Assembly: GCA_002224055.1 (NCBI GenBank)
Contig: AZLU01000016.1
Location: 186,755-250,754, forward strand
Direction of reading: 5' to 3'
Source of the DNA: Pezizomycotina sp. ARF18
Lineage: Eukaryota; Ascomycota
DNA: 64,000 nucleotides
The notes below the pieces were generated by a model. It did not search any database, was not told the DNA's origin, and saw nothing but the letters and a program-made list of their open reading frames with translations. Below are positions 11,231 through 23,545 of the stretch, piece after piece. Made by a program: the position numbers and the translations under genes. Position 1 is the first letter of the stretch. Every line of letters starts with the position of its first letter.

Positions 11231-14063
11231 TCATCCTGCCAAAGTCCCATGTGCATATCCTTCTGAATAGGCAATACTCGTGATTGCGCCGAAGCGGGGA
11301 GACCAATCTTGCAAAGGGGCGGTGACTACTCGCTTCCGCCATACCTCCACTAGTTCTTGTAGGCTCTCGATAGCAGCGTCCCACATTTCGTTTCGAATCT
11401 GCAAGCCAACAACCCTGAGGGTCTCAACATCCTCCAAATTACCCGCCGCTCTCTTTTGTTCGGAAAGAGGCTGGAGATATTCATCGGCCCCCGAACTATC
11501 TTTATCCCCAAGGCGATCGGTGGCGGAGCGAGCAAGAGCAATGCTTGACCGTAGCTGGTGATCGCGTACTTGTTTGTACAAATTTCAAAGGATGCAACTT
11601 CGGCAGAAGTGGGCTTTTTCATATCTGCGTGCAGGTCATCCGAGGTCAATCTCCATTTGAAAATATCCAATGTTGTTCGGCCCCACTTGTCGCGGAGCTC
11701 ATGGTCAGGAAGAGCGAAGCCTGGTGCATCAATAAATATTTTCATGGCCTTAGAACTCCCGTATGCAGCAAGGTAACTGAGAATGCTCCAACTATCACGG
11801 GTGATTGCCTTTGAGTTCGCGCCTGCTTGGAGAAGGAGCTGTAATACATCACTATTGCCTCTCCAGATAGCGCTGTGCAATGGCGTGCGCTCCTCGATAT
11901 CCCTGGCATCAATATTGGCGCCGTGTGCGAGAAGGCACCGCAGCTTTTCACCAACGCACGCCTGATCCGCTAAAAAGTGCAGCGGCCTTCCCTCGTCCAC
12001 TCGATCCTTGGACGAGGCCGATGCGCCGTTGTTGAGTATAATCTCTAGCGCCTCAAGAGTGCCTGGTGCTGCACTCGACACACAATCGAACACAGGGAAG
12101 AACAGGCCCCTCGAACAATTAATATCGCAGCCCGCAAGTATCAGAGCTTTCACGCAATCCACGGCGCCTGTATAGCAGGCTGCATTCAGGGCCGTATCCC
12201 CTTCAAAGTTAGCGACCTCTACGTCAGCTTTGGCTGCAATCAATGCTCTAACAGCTTGAACGTCACCGTTCCAGCAGGCCGCTGTTAGCGGCGTTTCACC
12301 GTAGGAATCCCAGCTATCGATAGCCCACGGTTCCTGTAGGATGGCCTCCACAACATCCCCTTGTCCGCGGATGCTAAGGTGAACTTTCGAATCAGGGAAT
12401 TTGTGCTCCTCGTTTCTCCGGACGATGGCTTGTACCGCTGACGCTTCTGCGCCTTCGCCCGGATCTAATTTTCCTCTCTCCTTCAGATAACGTGCCTGGC
12501 AAACGATACGCCTATGTATTTTTCGAGGAACCGGTCAGTACCTGTCCTTGCTATTGACCTCATCCATAGGAGCGTCCGACGGGGAGGTTACGTGCTCATC
12601 TGTTATCTGGTTGGGGAACATGCCGTAGAACTGGAGCAAGAACGGTAAGAATCTCAAATTTTGCCCGTTGTTATATAATGAGTTCTACATGTCGGAGTAT
12701 CGTCAGTTGACAACGGCTTGTGTGCTCTTGGACATAGGAGCCTTCTAACTTACAAACAGGACAGAATATCCATAAGCATCAATATCATATGGTCTGATTT
12801 TGTCCCTTAAGAGTATATGCGCGAAGTCTATGAAGCTTTTGAATTTCCACGGGCCGTATAGAGGGTGGCTGAACCCGATCACTGCTGGGAATTCCAGTGA
12901 TATTGATGCCCCACGGCCGAAAGCGGAGTTTCTAGAAATTAATACTGATATTCCCCTAGAAACGCCCAAGTGGGCAGGTAATATTGGAACTCGATAGAAT
13001 TTTGAGAGTTTCTACAGCCGGCGAGGTGCATTTCCTGGGGTCGAAGAATGGCAACGCGTCATAACTCAGGACGAAGCTGCCGATGACTTTTGGAGCCACG
13101 ATGGACTCGACTTCCTGGTTTTCTGTCGGGCGTGGCATTGGCATTGGCATAAAGAGTCGCATTGCAGGTGGTACACCGTAGTGACAGCCAGGAGATCGTC
13201 AGTTGACCCAGGCAACTCATGGTGGAGTCAGCGGGGGGGATAAGAGACGCCGCATCACTTTGCTCGTCCTGCAGTTCTGAGTGACCTGATTGGTCTTGCA
13301 GGGTTTCCCCTGGGCTAACATTCTTTGACACCTCTGTGTTCTGCTCGGGGCCTGATCCCTGCGCCGCCAACTGTCGAATTGAATCTTCAATCTCCAATAG
13401 CCGAGCATCATTCTTTGCGCTATTTGATAGTGTAGTCGCTCTTATTTCAAGCATGACTTTGGTATGAAGACTGAACGAGGCCGTCAGAAGAAATACCTAA
13501 TTTCCAATTCACTTGCATGTTTAATCGTGCTGCTTACCTTGGTTCCAAATGGCTATGGTGTTTAGCTCTAGTTGGATCTGAGATCGCACATCCTTGGCTC
13601 GTTCTCGAAGCTGTTGGATCTTCGTTTCCCCATATCCACTTAGCTCGTTTCACTGTTGGGGTCAAGTGTCCTTCCTTTCTCCTGTGGCAAGCTTCGGCAA
13701 ACGCTCTCAGCTGACCGACAACGCTTTCGAGTCGGCATTTATTGACTCTAGGACCGCGACCTTGAGCTCAACGCTGGCGCCCGGGACTCCTTCGAGATAG
13801 AGTGAATCTTTCTTGTGAGAGCGATGATTTGGTTGATTTGGAAGTGGGTGAGATGGAGCCGGTTTCTTACAGCATCACGATTCAATCATAAGCAGAAAAT
13901 CTCGGGACATGGGATACGTGGGATAACATGCCTCATTAATGAGTAGCGCAACATCCTCGTCGATTTCTCCCAGTGTCCGAATGGTCTCCGTGATCGTCGG
14001 TAAGGTCCCAACTAACTGCCCAATCGCTATAAAGCTCGAGATAAGCCCTATAGCCTCCGCCAT
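11231..14063 (-). CDS. ankyrin-repeat protein with fungal STAND-type N-terminus
   Basis: Seen: exon 1 (from 14063) starts MAEAIGLISSFIAIGQLVGT, the hydrophobic amphipathic start typical of fungal STAND/PigL_N-type domains. A second piece (about 13800-13540) contains VGQLRAFAEACHRR and TKIQQLRERAKDVRSQIQ and ends at a GTAAGC donor. A Gln/Ser-rich exon follows (13454 on), then a Cys segment reading CQCQCH and KVIGSFVLSYDALPF, then FIDFAHILLRDKIRPYDIDA before a GTAAGT donor near 12748. From about 12530 run ankyrin repeats (YGETPLTAACWNGDVQAV, EGDTALNAACYTGAVDCV, ERTPLHSAIWRGNSDVL), and a helical tail ends at 11231. Such proteins are thought to be cytoplasmic sensors or scaffolds. At least four frame breaks disturb the reading; exon borders between 13900 and 12500 are approximate. 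Confidence 0.75.
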
Positions 14064-14513
14064 AGCTGGAGTTATACTGGGCGTTTGGCAAAGGGATGAG
14101 AGAAATCGATGTAATGATCCTTTGTGAGCACTAGGGCTAACTCGATGTTATTATTCGATGTTAGACTCGTGCGAGTGCTACCACTGGGATGGACGCCACC
14201 AAGTAACAAAAAATATTGGGTGGCGTTATATATATATTTATTTCCCTTTATTTCGTTTCGCACCTCAATAATTTGCCACTGACTTGCCGTGTAATCACAC
14301 TACTAGATTATAATTATAACGAGATGGGACTCGATAAGAAAACTGTAAAGATTCCACGAATATTAAAAGAAGTGTATCTTTCGTATAATCAGGCCACTTT
14401 CTTCCTCCATTATTTGGGCACTCCCACATGTCGAGATGTCGAGAAACTTCCAGGGTCCTCGTCCGAGCCTCGTCTAAATTTTTTTTTTTTTTTTTTTCAA
14501 CTTGTGCTCACCA

Positions 14514-15330
14514 TGTTTCCTGTGCTTTCCTCGTTTCAGACCGTACGTACTAGGCGGTTCCATCCAGATCCAGATTCGAAGCGGTAGATATTCGAGTATG
14601 GACTGCATTGTGGCTCTTTGGTAAGCTTAATTACACTAACCTACTTCAATAGCCGTTCAGATAGCCCCATAAGTGGATTCTTCCAAGTCCAGGTATTCAG
14701 AAGCTAGACTAAACAGGTGTTATCAACGGCGTCGTTTACTATATTATCCTCTCTGCTGCCCCTGACCTCGTCGGCCCAAATTTTCCAAAAGGCATGGTCC
14801 TTGTGAATATATGGCCCTGCTTTATGGTTAAGTTACTCGCCCTACCGCTCAAGTCCCATAAGGTCCCACACGAGATTCGGGTCGTCACCTTCGCCTTGCT
14901 CTCGACAAGCGGAATGCTTCTTATAGTCTTCACGGGGATTCTAAGGGAAGTAGGGACATCTCTACTGAGATGGTCGGTGTCGCTCTCGCCGGCCTAGGTG
15001 GTGGAGGAGGGAACTCAGTTTTCTCAGTCTTACCCATTTCTACGGTCGCCTCAGCCTTGCATCATGGGGTAGTGGTAGTGGAGCGTCGGGCTTAATTGGT
15101 GCTGGTGCCTATGGGGTCGCAACCACATGGCTGGGCTTTAGTATTAAGAGTATCTTGCTACTATTCTCGCTGTTGCCTGTCATCATGTTCGTGACATTTT
15201 TCGTGGTCTTGCCCAGGGGGCGCAAGCGCCAAAGGCGCGTTCCCATGTGAGGTCTACTAGACTTCTCGGAGAAGAAGCAAGTGCACAAGTGGAGCTTAGC
15301 AGGGACATTTCTGACTCCCTAAAGGGATAA
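14514..15330 (+). pseudogene. BTN1: CLN3/Btn1 (battenin) family, N-terminal half only
   Basis: Seen: exon 1 ends VWTALWLFG at 14620. Intron 14621-14716 has a GTAAGC donor, CTAAC branch-like site and CAG acceptor. Exon 2 gives VINGVVYYIILSAAPDLVGP, then FPKGMVLVNIWPCFMVKLL, IRVVTFALLSTSGMLLIVF, GVALAGLGGGG, ELSFLSLTHFYGRLS, GSGSGASGLIGAGAYGV and a long hydrophobic helix, ILLLFSLLPVIMFVTFFVV. The LTHFY stretch and the Gly/Ala-rich helix after it match CLN3. Known: CLN3/Btn1 is a vacuolar/lysosomal multi-pass protein of about 400-450 residues needed for vacuole homeostasis. Here it stops in the central loop (SRDISDSLKG), so the second set of membrane helices is absent, and the next gene converges 18 bp later. 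About four frame breaks occur (exon 1, near 14960, in the Gly run, near 15250). Start at 14514 is tentative. Confidence 0.7.
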
Positions 15331-15348
15331 GCGTATGGGAGGGCCTGA

Positions 15349-17097
15349 TTATATTATATCCTCACACCGCAACCCGAAAAAGAGGCTCGCAATGTGGGAA
15401 CCTCCGCCAGAACCTCCACCAGAACCTCCACCGCCACCGCCACCGTGTCCGCCTGAGCTTCCCGAGCCTCCTGAACCTCCAGAGCTTGAGCCCCCGGAGC
15501 CTCCGCCCCCGCCAGACCCTCCCCACTGCCACCACCCCTCCGCCATTTCTAGAGCTTCCTGAACCTCCCAAACTTGACCCTCCTGAGCCTCCCGATTGAC
15601 CTGAGCGTGATCCTCCACCGCCGCCGCCCCCACACCACCTGCTGAACTTCCTGAGCTTCCAGAGCTTCTAGAGCTTCCCGAGGTTGATCCCCATGAGCCC
15701 CGGAGCCTGAACCTCCACCTCCACCTCCTGAGCTTCCGGAGCTTCCGGAGCCTCCCGATCCCGATCCGCCCTGGCCGCCCCCTGTTGACCAGCTTGAAGA
15801 GTCGCTCCAGCCGTTACTCGAATGAGAGTTCGAATTAGAATCCCCGCTGGATACGAATTCCAGTCATTATTCACATACTGCTGCCAGTCATTCTCATCAC
15901 CCCCATTGCTGCTCCAATTGTTCAAATACCGAGTATGCCAGTTTGAGGAACCGTTCGTATCCCCACCCTCGCCCGAGCCTCCGCCGCCGCCGCCACCACC
16001 GCCTCCTGCGTAGGTTACCGAGCGTTCTCGTGCGGATCGTAGTAACGATTTCCATGAGTTTCGTGGATGTGAGGAAAATCCTCCACGTAGCTACTGCCCT
16101 CAGCACCCGCTATGAGAAAGCCGCCCTCGGCATAAGAGACGCACCGCCAGTAGAGCGTTTAGCCATCGCATGAACAAGGCTGTCCGAGTACGGATCGTGC
16201 ATATGGCCCAGTCTGCGGCGCAGTGGAGTCGGCCATGATGGGCAGGACCACGATGACCTCTCGCGGATCATGCCTGTGCGGATGCCCGATGTAAGGTGTG
16301 AATCGCTTCTCGTAATGGCCAGTCGCGGCGCTGTAGGATTTTCCAGCATTAGCGTTTTCCAGCTGCGAGTCATCGAAGTATTTAACATCGGAAATATTAG
16401 GATCGTGGTATTGAGCGTCTTCGAACTGCTTCCATTAGAGGTAATCGGCATTCTTGTCGGCACGCTTCTGTTTGTAGGCTTGGCCGTAACCTGGCGGGGA
16501 GTCGCAGTAGCAGGGACAGCAGCGGAAGCCGGAGCGGAGGTATAGATCGCAGCAGACCCCCGCGGAGAGCCCTCGGCGCCAGCCGCATCGTTGCCAGACA
16601 CTGGAGTAGCCGAAGCGCAGGCAGTCGTAGGAGTAGCAGCGACGGCAGCTTGATCGCTAGCGCCGGGAGCACCCTGGCCGTAGTTGGGAGTGCCTTCGGT
16701 AGCATCGGCGTCGTTGCCTGCGGAACGACGTCGGAAGCGTTATCGTAAGCGACAGCACCGCCAGTAGGATCGGAGTATATCCTGGAGCAGTACACTTGAC
16801 CTCCCTCTCGCAGCCGAGGAGATTGACCTGATGCTGGAGCTGGTAGAGCCAGGCGTCAACCTGGCGCTTGTGATCGCTGCGGGGGTTGTAGTGCGGAATT
16901 ACGTGCGGGTTGCGGACGGTGTTATCGATCATTTTGTGGATGTATTTCTGGAAATTACGGCACTCGATGCCGCGGAGGCGATGGCGCGGCCAGCTGTGGC
17001 CGTCGTAGCCACCACCACCGCCGCCGCCGGCGGGCATAGGCATGGCTGAACTAAGACTGAGGAGGAAAACTCCCGTAGCGAGCAAGGAGACCTTCAT
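15349..17097 (-). pseudogene. secreted Gly/Ser-rich protein, frame broken
   Basis: Seen: ATG at 17097 starts a clear signal peptide (MKVSLLATGVFLLSLSSA) followed by a Gly run, then a domain with IECRNFQKYIHKMIDNTV, HYNPRSDHKRQVDAW and LGC. Continuing through frame changes one reads CSRIYSDPTGGAVAYDNASD, an Ala/Thr/Ser-rich segment (TSAPASAAVPATATP), GYGQAYKQKRADKNADYL, WKQFEDAQYHDPNISDVKYF, YIGHPHRHDPREVIVVLP, YWRCVSYAEGGFLIAGAEG, then a long Gly/Ser tail ending HIASLFFGLRCEDII at 15349. Besides several indels there are TAA codons in frame (after NADYL, after SCDG and after HENAR) with good protein on both sides. The order suggests an extracellular or wall-associated protein with a globular domain and Gly/Ser linker. 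No family recognised. Proline-rich frames on the opposite strand are shadows of the tail. Confidence 0.65.
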
Positions 17098-18043
17098 TAT
17101 GAGCGTCGTATCGAGTATGTAGTATTATCCTCTAAAAACGTAAGAAAGCCGTTTATGTATTAAAAAGGGAAATCGTTCTGGCGTGCCAATAAAGAGTTTA
17201 ATAAGAAAGAGTTTTCTTTGTCAAAAAGAACCGACCTGTCCGAACAGGGCAAATAAGGAACCGAAAACAAAATGCGAAATCGAAAGGAAAATTGGAAATT
17301 AGAAGATCTCTGAGTGCTGAAGATCCGTAGACAGAAGACTGCTTTGATGCTTGATGAGAGGAGAGGAAGAAACGGAGTCTGAGGCCCTTTTATAAACCTT
17401 TTCTTGAGGCTTTCATCGAGAGTCGTAACGCGGTAAGAGCAGAACTTGGTACTATCAAGCTCAGGAAGTCTCGTGTTCGTTAGTCGACAAAGCTATCCAA
17501 GCTCCTCGAAGAACCCGATATATGAGGAACGTGAAGCTGAATTCCGAGTTCATGCCTTGTTTCAGTCCTGCCAGCACTTGATCCGATCATGCGTTGTTTC
17601 GATCGCAAGGAAAGCGTTTATTTTTCCGGCTTCGAAGAACCATCAGCGATATTTCGATTCTCCGTCCGCATGACCGATGGGGAATAGTTCGCGAACGGCT
17701 AGAAACGTGATGGCCCTACCGCTAAAACGTCCGCTGCTGGTCCAGGTGGAGACGATGTCTATGCTTCGTCTATTGCTCAACCGAGCACAGCCCAGCGGGC
17801 GTCCGCATCGTGATATCATTCGAGAACAAACCCCAGGCGTTACCAAACGCTTCAGAAAAAGCCGAGTTTGGCCGTGCTCTGTTTAAAGCTACCATTCCCG
17901 TATCATCTTGAAATATTCCACGTAAAGAATAAAAACTATAGGTATTTTTCGAGTCTTGTTAGCTCAGAATGATTGTTTATCCGAACACAAATGGATTTAG
18001 CAAACTCGCCTTGAGAATTTAGAACACTCGGGTCCATTCGGAA
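17098..18043. other. upstream region of the secreted-protein gene; no other gene
   Basis: AT-richer leader and promoter sequence follow the ATG at 17097. Short frames at 17446-17886 on both strands lack protein-like composition. Confidence 0.35.
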
Positions 18044-18261
18044 ATGATCAACGCACGGGAGTCTCAGCCGTTCCCGTTTTCCACCTGCCCGCGCTAGGCT
18101 ATTCTTTCCCGCCGAAATTGCCTGGAATGCGACTCAAATATCAGCATACGCCCGGATTTGTAGAGCCATTAATCGCATCTCCAGACAATTCGGCGGGAAA
18201 GAATAGCCTAGCGCGGGCAGGTGGAAAACGGAAACGGCTGAGACTCCCGTGCGTTGATCAT
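18044..18261. repeat. foldback: 77-nt inverted repeat with 65-nt spacer
   Basis: Seen: 18044-18120 and 18186-18261 are reverse complements over about 76 positions, with one C/T difference (TTCCCG versus TTTCCG) and one single-base indel. Similarity runs on weakly into the spacer, where further differences are again C/T (GCCTGG versus GTCTGG; GCGACT versus GCGATT). The arms are GC-rich compared with the flanks. No target-site duplication or protein is visible. It could be a small non-autonomous foldback element or the source of a hairpin RNA. Confidence 0.85.
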
Positions 18262-21054
18262 ATCAAGCGAATATCGTAGCTCCTTCTGAGAGCGTTGAAC
18301 TTTGAGATCGTTGCCCATAACTCGCGGCATAAACTTGTTCTCGTTGGAGCGCATGAAACACGCTTGCGGATCAAAACAAAACACGTTCAGCCCTATATCG
18401 CATGAACAGTGCACTGCCTCATGTTAGGAGAGTAACAGCGCCTAAACTTGAGTCGTGGAAGATCTTTTGCTTGAGGCAAGTTTCTTCGCCAGTTCTTGCC
18501 TTACCTCAAAGGATGAACATGATCTTCGCGTTTGTTCTCAGAGGCATGAACTCTCCCGGTCGTCTGTAGAAGCGAGTCTCCCAGCCGTTGCCAAGTGCCA
18601 GCCGCGGGGCACCACGGAAGTATCCCTATGAAGCCAAATATGGAATCATCCGAATCGAAAATGTGAATTCGGCGATTATTTGAAGCGGGAAGCTTCATCT
18701 GCGTTGCGTTCACAATCGCATTGTTTCCAGTTAAGACAGGATGCTCATATTCGCGCACACTGCCTCGCGAAATTGTTTCGAGTCCAAGTCAGCACACTTC
18801 GTGAAACAAAGCAAGCTTCGGACTCAGCCTAACGGAAGAAAACTTCCGTCCTTCGATTCGCAGCCGATAGTATCTTCTCTCAGCCCGTTTGGTCCAGACT
18901 GTTCGACATATCTGTTTTGCAAACTATCAGCTGCGTTAGCATCTTGCCAGCTCATAGAAACAAATCTCGAGGCAACTACCCAAAAGGTCCTCTTGATATG
19001 ATCAGATTTAACCTCTACCCAAATTCCGCCATGGCGCGCATAGACCCTGGTCGTGCAGAAACTTCCTCCCAGGTTTTCTTGCTAATTCTGGCACTCCTGC
19101 GCAAAAAAGCCAAAACCGTAGGCGTGCCCAGTAACAGCCACGAGAGAGTTAAATCTAAAAATCACTCCGGAGGAGCGGTTTTATTAGAGTGTGGCGATAT
19201 TCTGCAGAACGCTACTTAGTAGCGTAGGTTTCTAGAGGCGCGAGAATAACGCTATAAAACCTAATCGAACCCAGGGAACTGGATCGGCTGGAAAGCCGAA
19301 TGCGATACCTCTATTGATCCCTCTAAGCTTCTCAAATATTGATATGAGCCTTAGGACTCGGTACACAGGAACCCAGGCTAATGCCGACAGCGAGGTATCA
19401 GCTTGTAGGCGTAACTGAGGGTTTGGGCATCTTTCATCGGCGATCCAGTAAGCGATGGGAGCTATTCTCGCCGCCTTCATGTAAGCTCTTAGCCCTCCAA
19501 CGAACTTACACACCAACCTAAGCCAAGAATAGTCGTCCTGCCGCTCTAAATGAAGCTATAGGTACTCCCGCAAACTTACCAACTCCAGCGACTAAGTCAC
19601 GGTCATTCATGACTTAGAGCTGCCCATGCTGGTTGGGTCCTCTGGAAAGACATCGGCGAGATACCGCGGGGACAACCTGACTAACTCAATCTCGCCTAGC
19701 CGTCCGACCTGCATTCAGCAGTCAACTGATTGTGCCCGATACTCGATAGGAAAGCAACTTGAGATAGCATAGGGTATTTTAACGTACGGCTTATCTTACG
19801 AACCTTTTCCGGTTCAGCTCTTAGGAGTACGTTTGTCTTTTGACGATGCGAGTATCGTAACACCTTGTCGTTCAATCGTGATATTCAGGGTCGCAAAATT
19901 CCCTGTCGTAGATCCTTTCCTTGTGAGCAAAAATTTTAAGCTTGTTTTTGGTTCCTAAGCGCCCTGAGTCAAGTCGGTGGCGCACCCCACACGTCCGAAA
20001 CCAGCCAGAGATATTAAGAGCAATACTCCCTCCGGAAGAAAAAATTTCCATTGGTAGGAAAATCGATAAGGTCCTCTTTGCCTGATCTTGAACGTTACAA
20101 CTTTCCAACCATGGGGGATGTTCGTTTTTCGTTCCAACCGAAGGGAATGACATTCGGGGCCCTTCGGCGGTGTCTGATTCATGAAGTCCTACTTTTTCGT
20201 AGTTTCGATATCTTAGAAATGTCAAATATATGATTTCGTGGTTCGATTCGAAAAAGCTCGTGCGTCCACTTAAAATACACGGCGCGGTGAATAATGTGGG
20301 TCCCTGAGAAGAAAAAAAAACCTCAGGCGTCACTGGTCAGTGGAAAGTTACGCGGGAGGGTTTGATCGCAAAGAACGACGATTTGTTTATTCGTACCTCG
20401 CATTGGTTTTCCCTCTTCAAAGAAGTCTTGAAACGCCGCCCCTTAGTTCGGCAATTGGTTGAATGATACCGGAAAGTGTTAGACAAACTCCCGCATGCTC
20501 GTACCTCGTGATACTTGTCGTGGCGATTACCGGGCGATGAGGGGTACTTGATAGTTAAAGTTGGTGGACGCCTCCCAAGCCCCTCAAGCTAGTGGTAAGC
20601 TACAAGCAGCGTCCAATCGGTGCAAATACTCGCTACCTTCATGTAGTGATTTTTCTCGGGTTGCTACCGGTAAGTTGTTCATTCGTCGTGGTATAGTAAC
20701 TGAACAGCTCGATGTAGCTCAGAGTGTCGAGATAACGAGAAAACACACCGAATCCCCTAGTAAAGCCTGGAGTTTCCCGCGCAGGAGTTTGCAGAGTATC
20801 AAGCAGCGAAAATGGGAAAAATTCGCGTTTGTCAATGAATCCTCTATCGAGCCGTTCCGTCCAGGGTTTTCTGGGGGGAGACTAGGGTTAAGGTGCGATG
20901 AATACCAAATTGTATAAAGGAACGGACCCCGACCTCAGAAAGAAACCCGTTGACCACTTTCGGGTCTGCGCCTATGGATACTGTCGGAAAACCAGTTAGG
21001 ATCGTACCTTGCTGCTTTAAACCAATAATAGCTATTTCCTCGTCAGGTGAGTAG
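18262..21054. other. about 2.8 kb without recognised gene
   Basis: The longest frame (19872-20333, -, 153 codons) has no family likeness, no splice partner and an unremarkable composition. A 118-codon frame at 20561-20917 (+) starts with a non-ATG codon. The last few hundred bases are the probable P450 promoter. Confidence 0.35.
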
Positions 21055-22920
21055 ATGGCCGGTTCAAAGATAGTCACGGCCGCTTTGGCGTCCATTGACA
21101 AGCATACAATTATCCTCGGTTTCGCCGGCGCGATCGGATTTATCTTCCTGTACTGTGTGTATATCGTCATCTACCGCCTCTACTTCCATCCTCTAAGGTT
21201 AGTTGGATCCACCTCAACCAAGTAAGCAGATCATTAACATTCTTCAGTCACGTACCTGGTCCAAAGCTCGCCGCTGCTACGCTCCTCGTTGAATTCTACT
21301 ACAACGGCCTCAAGATGGCTCGTACTACCTCCAATGGGGCCGGTGGCACGAAAAATACGGACCGGTCATCCGCATAACACCCGACGAGGTCCACGTTCTC
21401 GATCCGCATAATTACGACAAGATCTACCATAATTATCCGGTGAACGCTGGCGACTCCACTTCTGCGGACGGCGGCACCTTCTCCAAGCATCTGGAATTCT
21501 ACTCCAGCTTCTTCGGCGAGGCGACGGCGATGTTCTTTACGCCGTCGAATAACATGCACCGCGCGCGTAGGTCGCACATCAACCACATGTTCTCCAAGAA
21601 GGCCATCTCCGAGATCGACTGGCTCGTCTTCGCTACCGTCGATTCTCTCGTGAATCGGATGCTGAGTATGCCGAACGAGGCTTTCAACCTCAACTTTGCG
21701 CTGCGTGCTGTCAGCCTTGATCTCACCAGCTACTACAGCTTCGGCGCGCCGATTGGCTTGATGAGTTGGCCGCAGTTCGGTAAAGAGTTCCACGACATGC
21801 TTGAAGATATCGTTCGGACATTCTGGCTGTTCCGTCTATTCCCGTCAAAGTAACTTACGCTATAACGGTTAGCATCTTCCCTGCCCCCTTTCGTATTTTT
21901 TCCGACCACGCTGACGATCTCTTTAGCATGCCCGTTCCTCGGCCACCCCGGTCTCCTCAAGCTCATTGGGTACCTTGTCAAGCGCATCGCTGTCGTCAAG
22001 GAACAGGGTGCGGCCAAAGCCAGAGGTGAGAAAGTCGAGCTCAGCCACCGGACGATCTTCCACGAGCTGCTCGATAGTCCCTTCCACGGCGACAAGGCCT
22101 GTTAGACGAGGCGATGAGCACGACCCTTGCCAGCGCCGAGACCGTCGGATCAGCCATGGAGATGATCCTGCTTGGCATCTTATCCGACGATGGGATCCAC
22201 AGGAAGCTGAAGGCCGAGTTGGCGACCGTTCCCGAAATGACAGGGAGGAAATCTGTCGAGTCTTCCGTACCTGGTACAAAATAACAAACCCCTTGAAACA
22301 AATCTTCCCTTTCTTCCCGTTGGAAAATCTAACGTAGATCGTTCTAGACTGCCTGCATCAAGGAAGGTTTAAGGTATGCGCATCGTCCGAATCTGTAGTT
22401 ATTCTCCGACCCCGAGCTAACGACTTTTTTCTGTCTAGGATGTCCGGCGGCGTGATTGGTCGTCTCCCGCCTCTGCCACGAAGACGTGTTCTTCCACGGG
22501 TACAAGATTCCAAAAGGCGTACGTGATCTCCCATTATTCCCCCACCAGCCCAGGGTTGCTAACATCCTCTGAAAGTGCGTTATCTCTTCCTCCTATTACT
22601 ACATCCACCGTAACCCCGAGATCTTTGAAGATCCTCACCACTTCCGCCCAGAACGGTGGATAGAAGCGGCGGCCAACAAAGAGAGAACCGGCCTCGATAT
22701 TAACAAGTACCTCGTTCCATTTAGCAAGGGTTCCCGTCACTGCGTGGGATGGAGCTGGCGTGGTCTGAGATGTACGGCACCGTGGTACCCTGGTTCGTCG
22801 CTTCCCCGACATGAGGTTGGCGGAAGACTCCTGCAAGCGGCCTGAGGACGTGAAGTTCTGCGACCTGTTCAGCACATACAAGACGAAGGATACGAAGCCG
22901 TTGAAGATCAGGTTGAACTA
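21055..22920 (+). CDS. cytochrome P450 monooxygenase
   Basis: Seen: exon 1 (21055-21197) encodes MAGSKIVTAALASID, one membrane helix (IILGFAGAIGFIFLYCVYI) and YRLYFHPL, the usual fungal ER anchor. Intron 21198-21247 is followed by HVPGPKLAA, WGRWHEKYGPVIRITPDEVH, and a helix-C region HRARRSHINHMFSKKAI. After an intron near 21850 come LLDEAMSTTLASAETVGSAM (helix I, ordinary acidic-Thr motif not clear), helix K with KEGLR (ExxR), FEDPHHFRPERW, and the heme loop FSKGSRHCVG at 22720-22749, which matches FxxGxRxCxG. The end is LKIRLN at 22920. The enzyme would oxidise a small hydrophobic substrate with ER-bound reductase; no biosynthetic cluster partners are nearby, so the substrate is unknown. 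Breaks occur near 21315, 22100, 22280-22350 and 22760. All core motifs survive. Confidence 0.87.
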
Positions 22921-23205
22921 GCGAACTAGAGCGAGAAGCCGATTGTCGTGAAGGGCTGGAGGCAAGACGAAGAGGCGTAGGAAGTTGACGTAGCAAGCGG
23001 GCCGGTTCAAAGTCAGTATTGATATCATCGTTAGCCACGGCGCTCTCTCCTTGATGTACATAGATGCATGTTCGTGTAAATGGAACGTAACTGAGAAGCA
23101 ACTCGTTTCTTTTGATGAACTCCAGCTTGATCGTGAGTTTTAGCTGTGTTTGTGATCGTGCTGGTGATACTTGATGTTGTTGATGTAGCGGAGGTTTTAC
23201 AATTT

Positions 23206-23258
23206 ATCTTATTTATTTATTTATTTATGTATTTATGTATTTATGTATTTTTTAATTG
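23206..23258. repeat. (TTTA)n / (TTATG)-type microsatellite
   Basis: Repeated TTTA units change to repeated ATTTATGT units, then a T run. Simple tandem repeat, read directly. Confidence 0.85.
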
Positions 23259-23401
23259 TTTGACGGTCGCGACTGCCCAATTTATTTTAGTCAATTAAAT
23301 AATTAATTAATTATCATTTATTCAGCAAACACATTTCAATACGACCAAAATGAGGAAACATCCAACTTCCTCGGTTAACCTCATCTCCGAGTCCTCCTCC
23401 T

Positions 23402-23545
23402 CTCCTCCTCATCATCCTCATCATCATCATCATCATCATCACCTGTATCGGCGTCATCGGCATCATCAGCATCATCATCAGCATTATCATCATCAACAGA
23501 AGCAGAAGCAGAAGCAGAAGCAGAAGCAGAAGCAGAAGCGGCAGA
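23402..23545. repeat. trinucleotide CAT and hexanucleotide GAAGCA repeats
   Basis: 23402-23490 is mostly CAT/CATCAT units; 23495-23545 is GAAGCA repeated about eight times with slight variation. Both are in frame multiples of three yet lie in a convergent 3' region with no gene support. Confidence 0.85.

Noticed and set aside
15335-16173. Proline-rich frames on the + strand
   Set aside because: They are the complement of Gly/Ser codons of the minus-strand secreted protein, which has a signal peptide.
19872-20333. 153-codon minus-strand frame
   Set aside because: No recognisable domain, signal peptide or splice partner; length alone is not enough in this composition.
21299-21793. 164-codon minus-strand frame
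   Set aside because: Antisense shadow of the second P450 exon.
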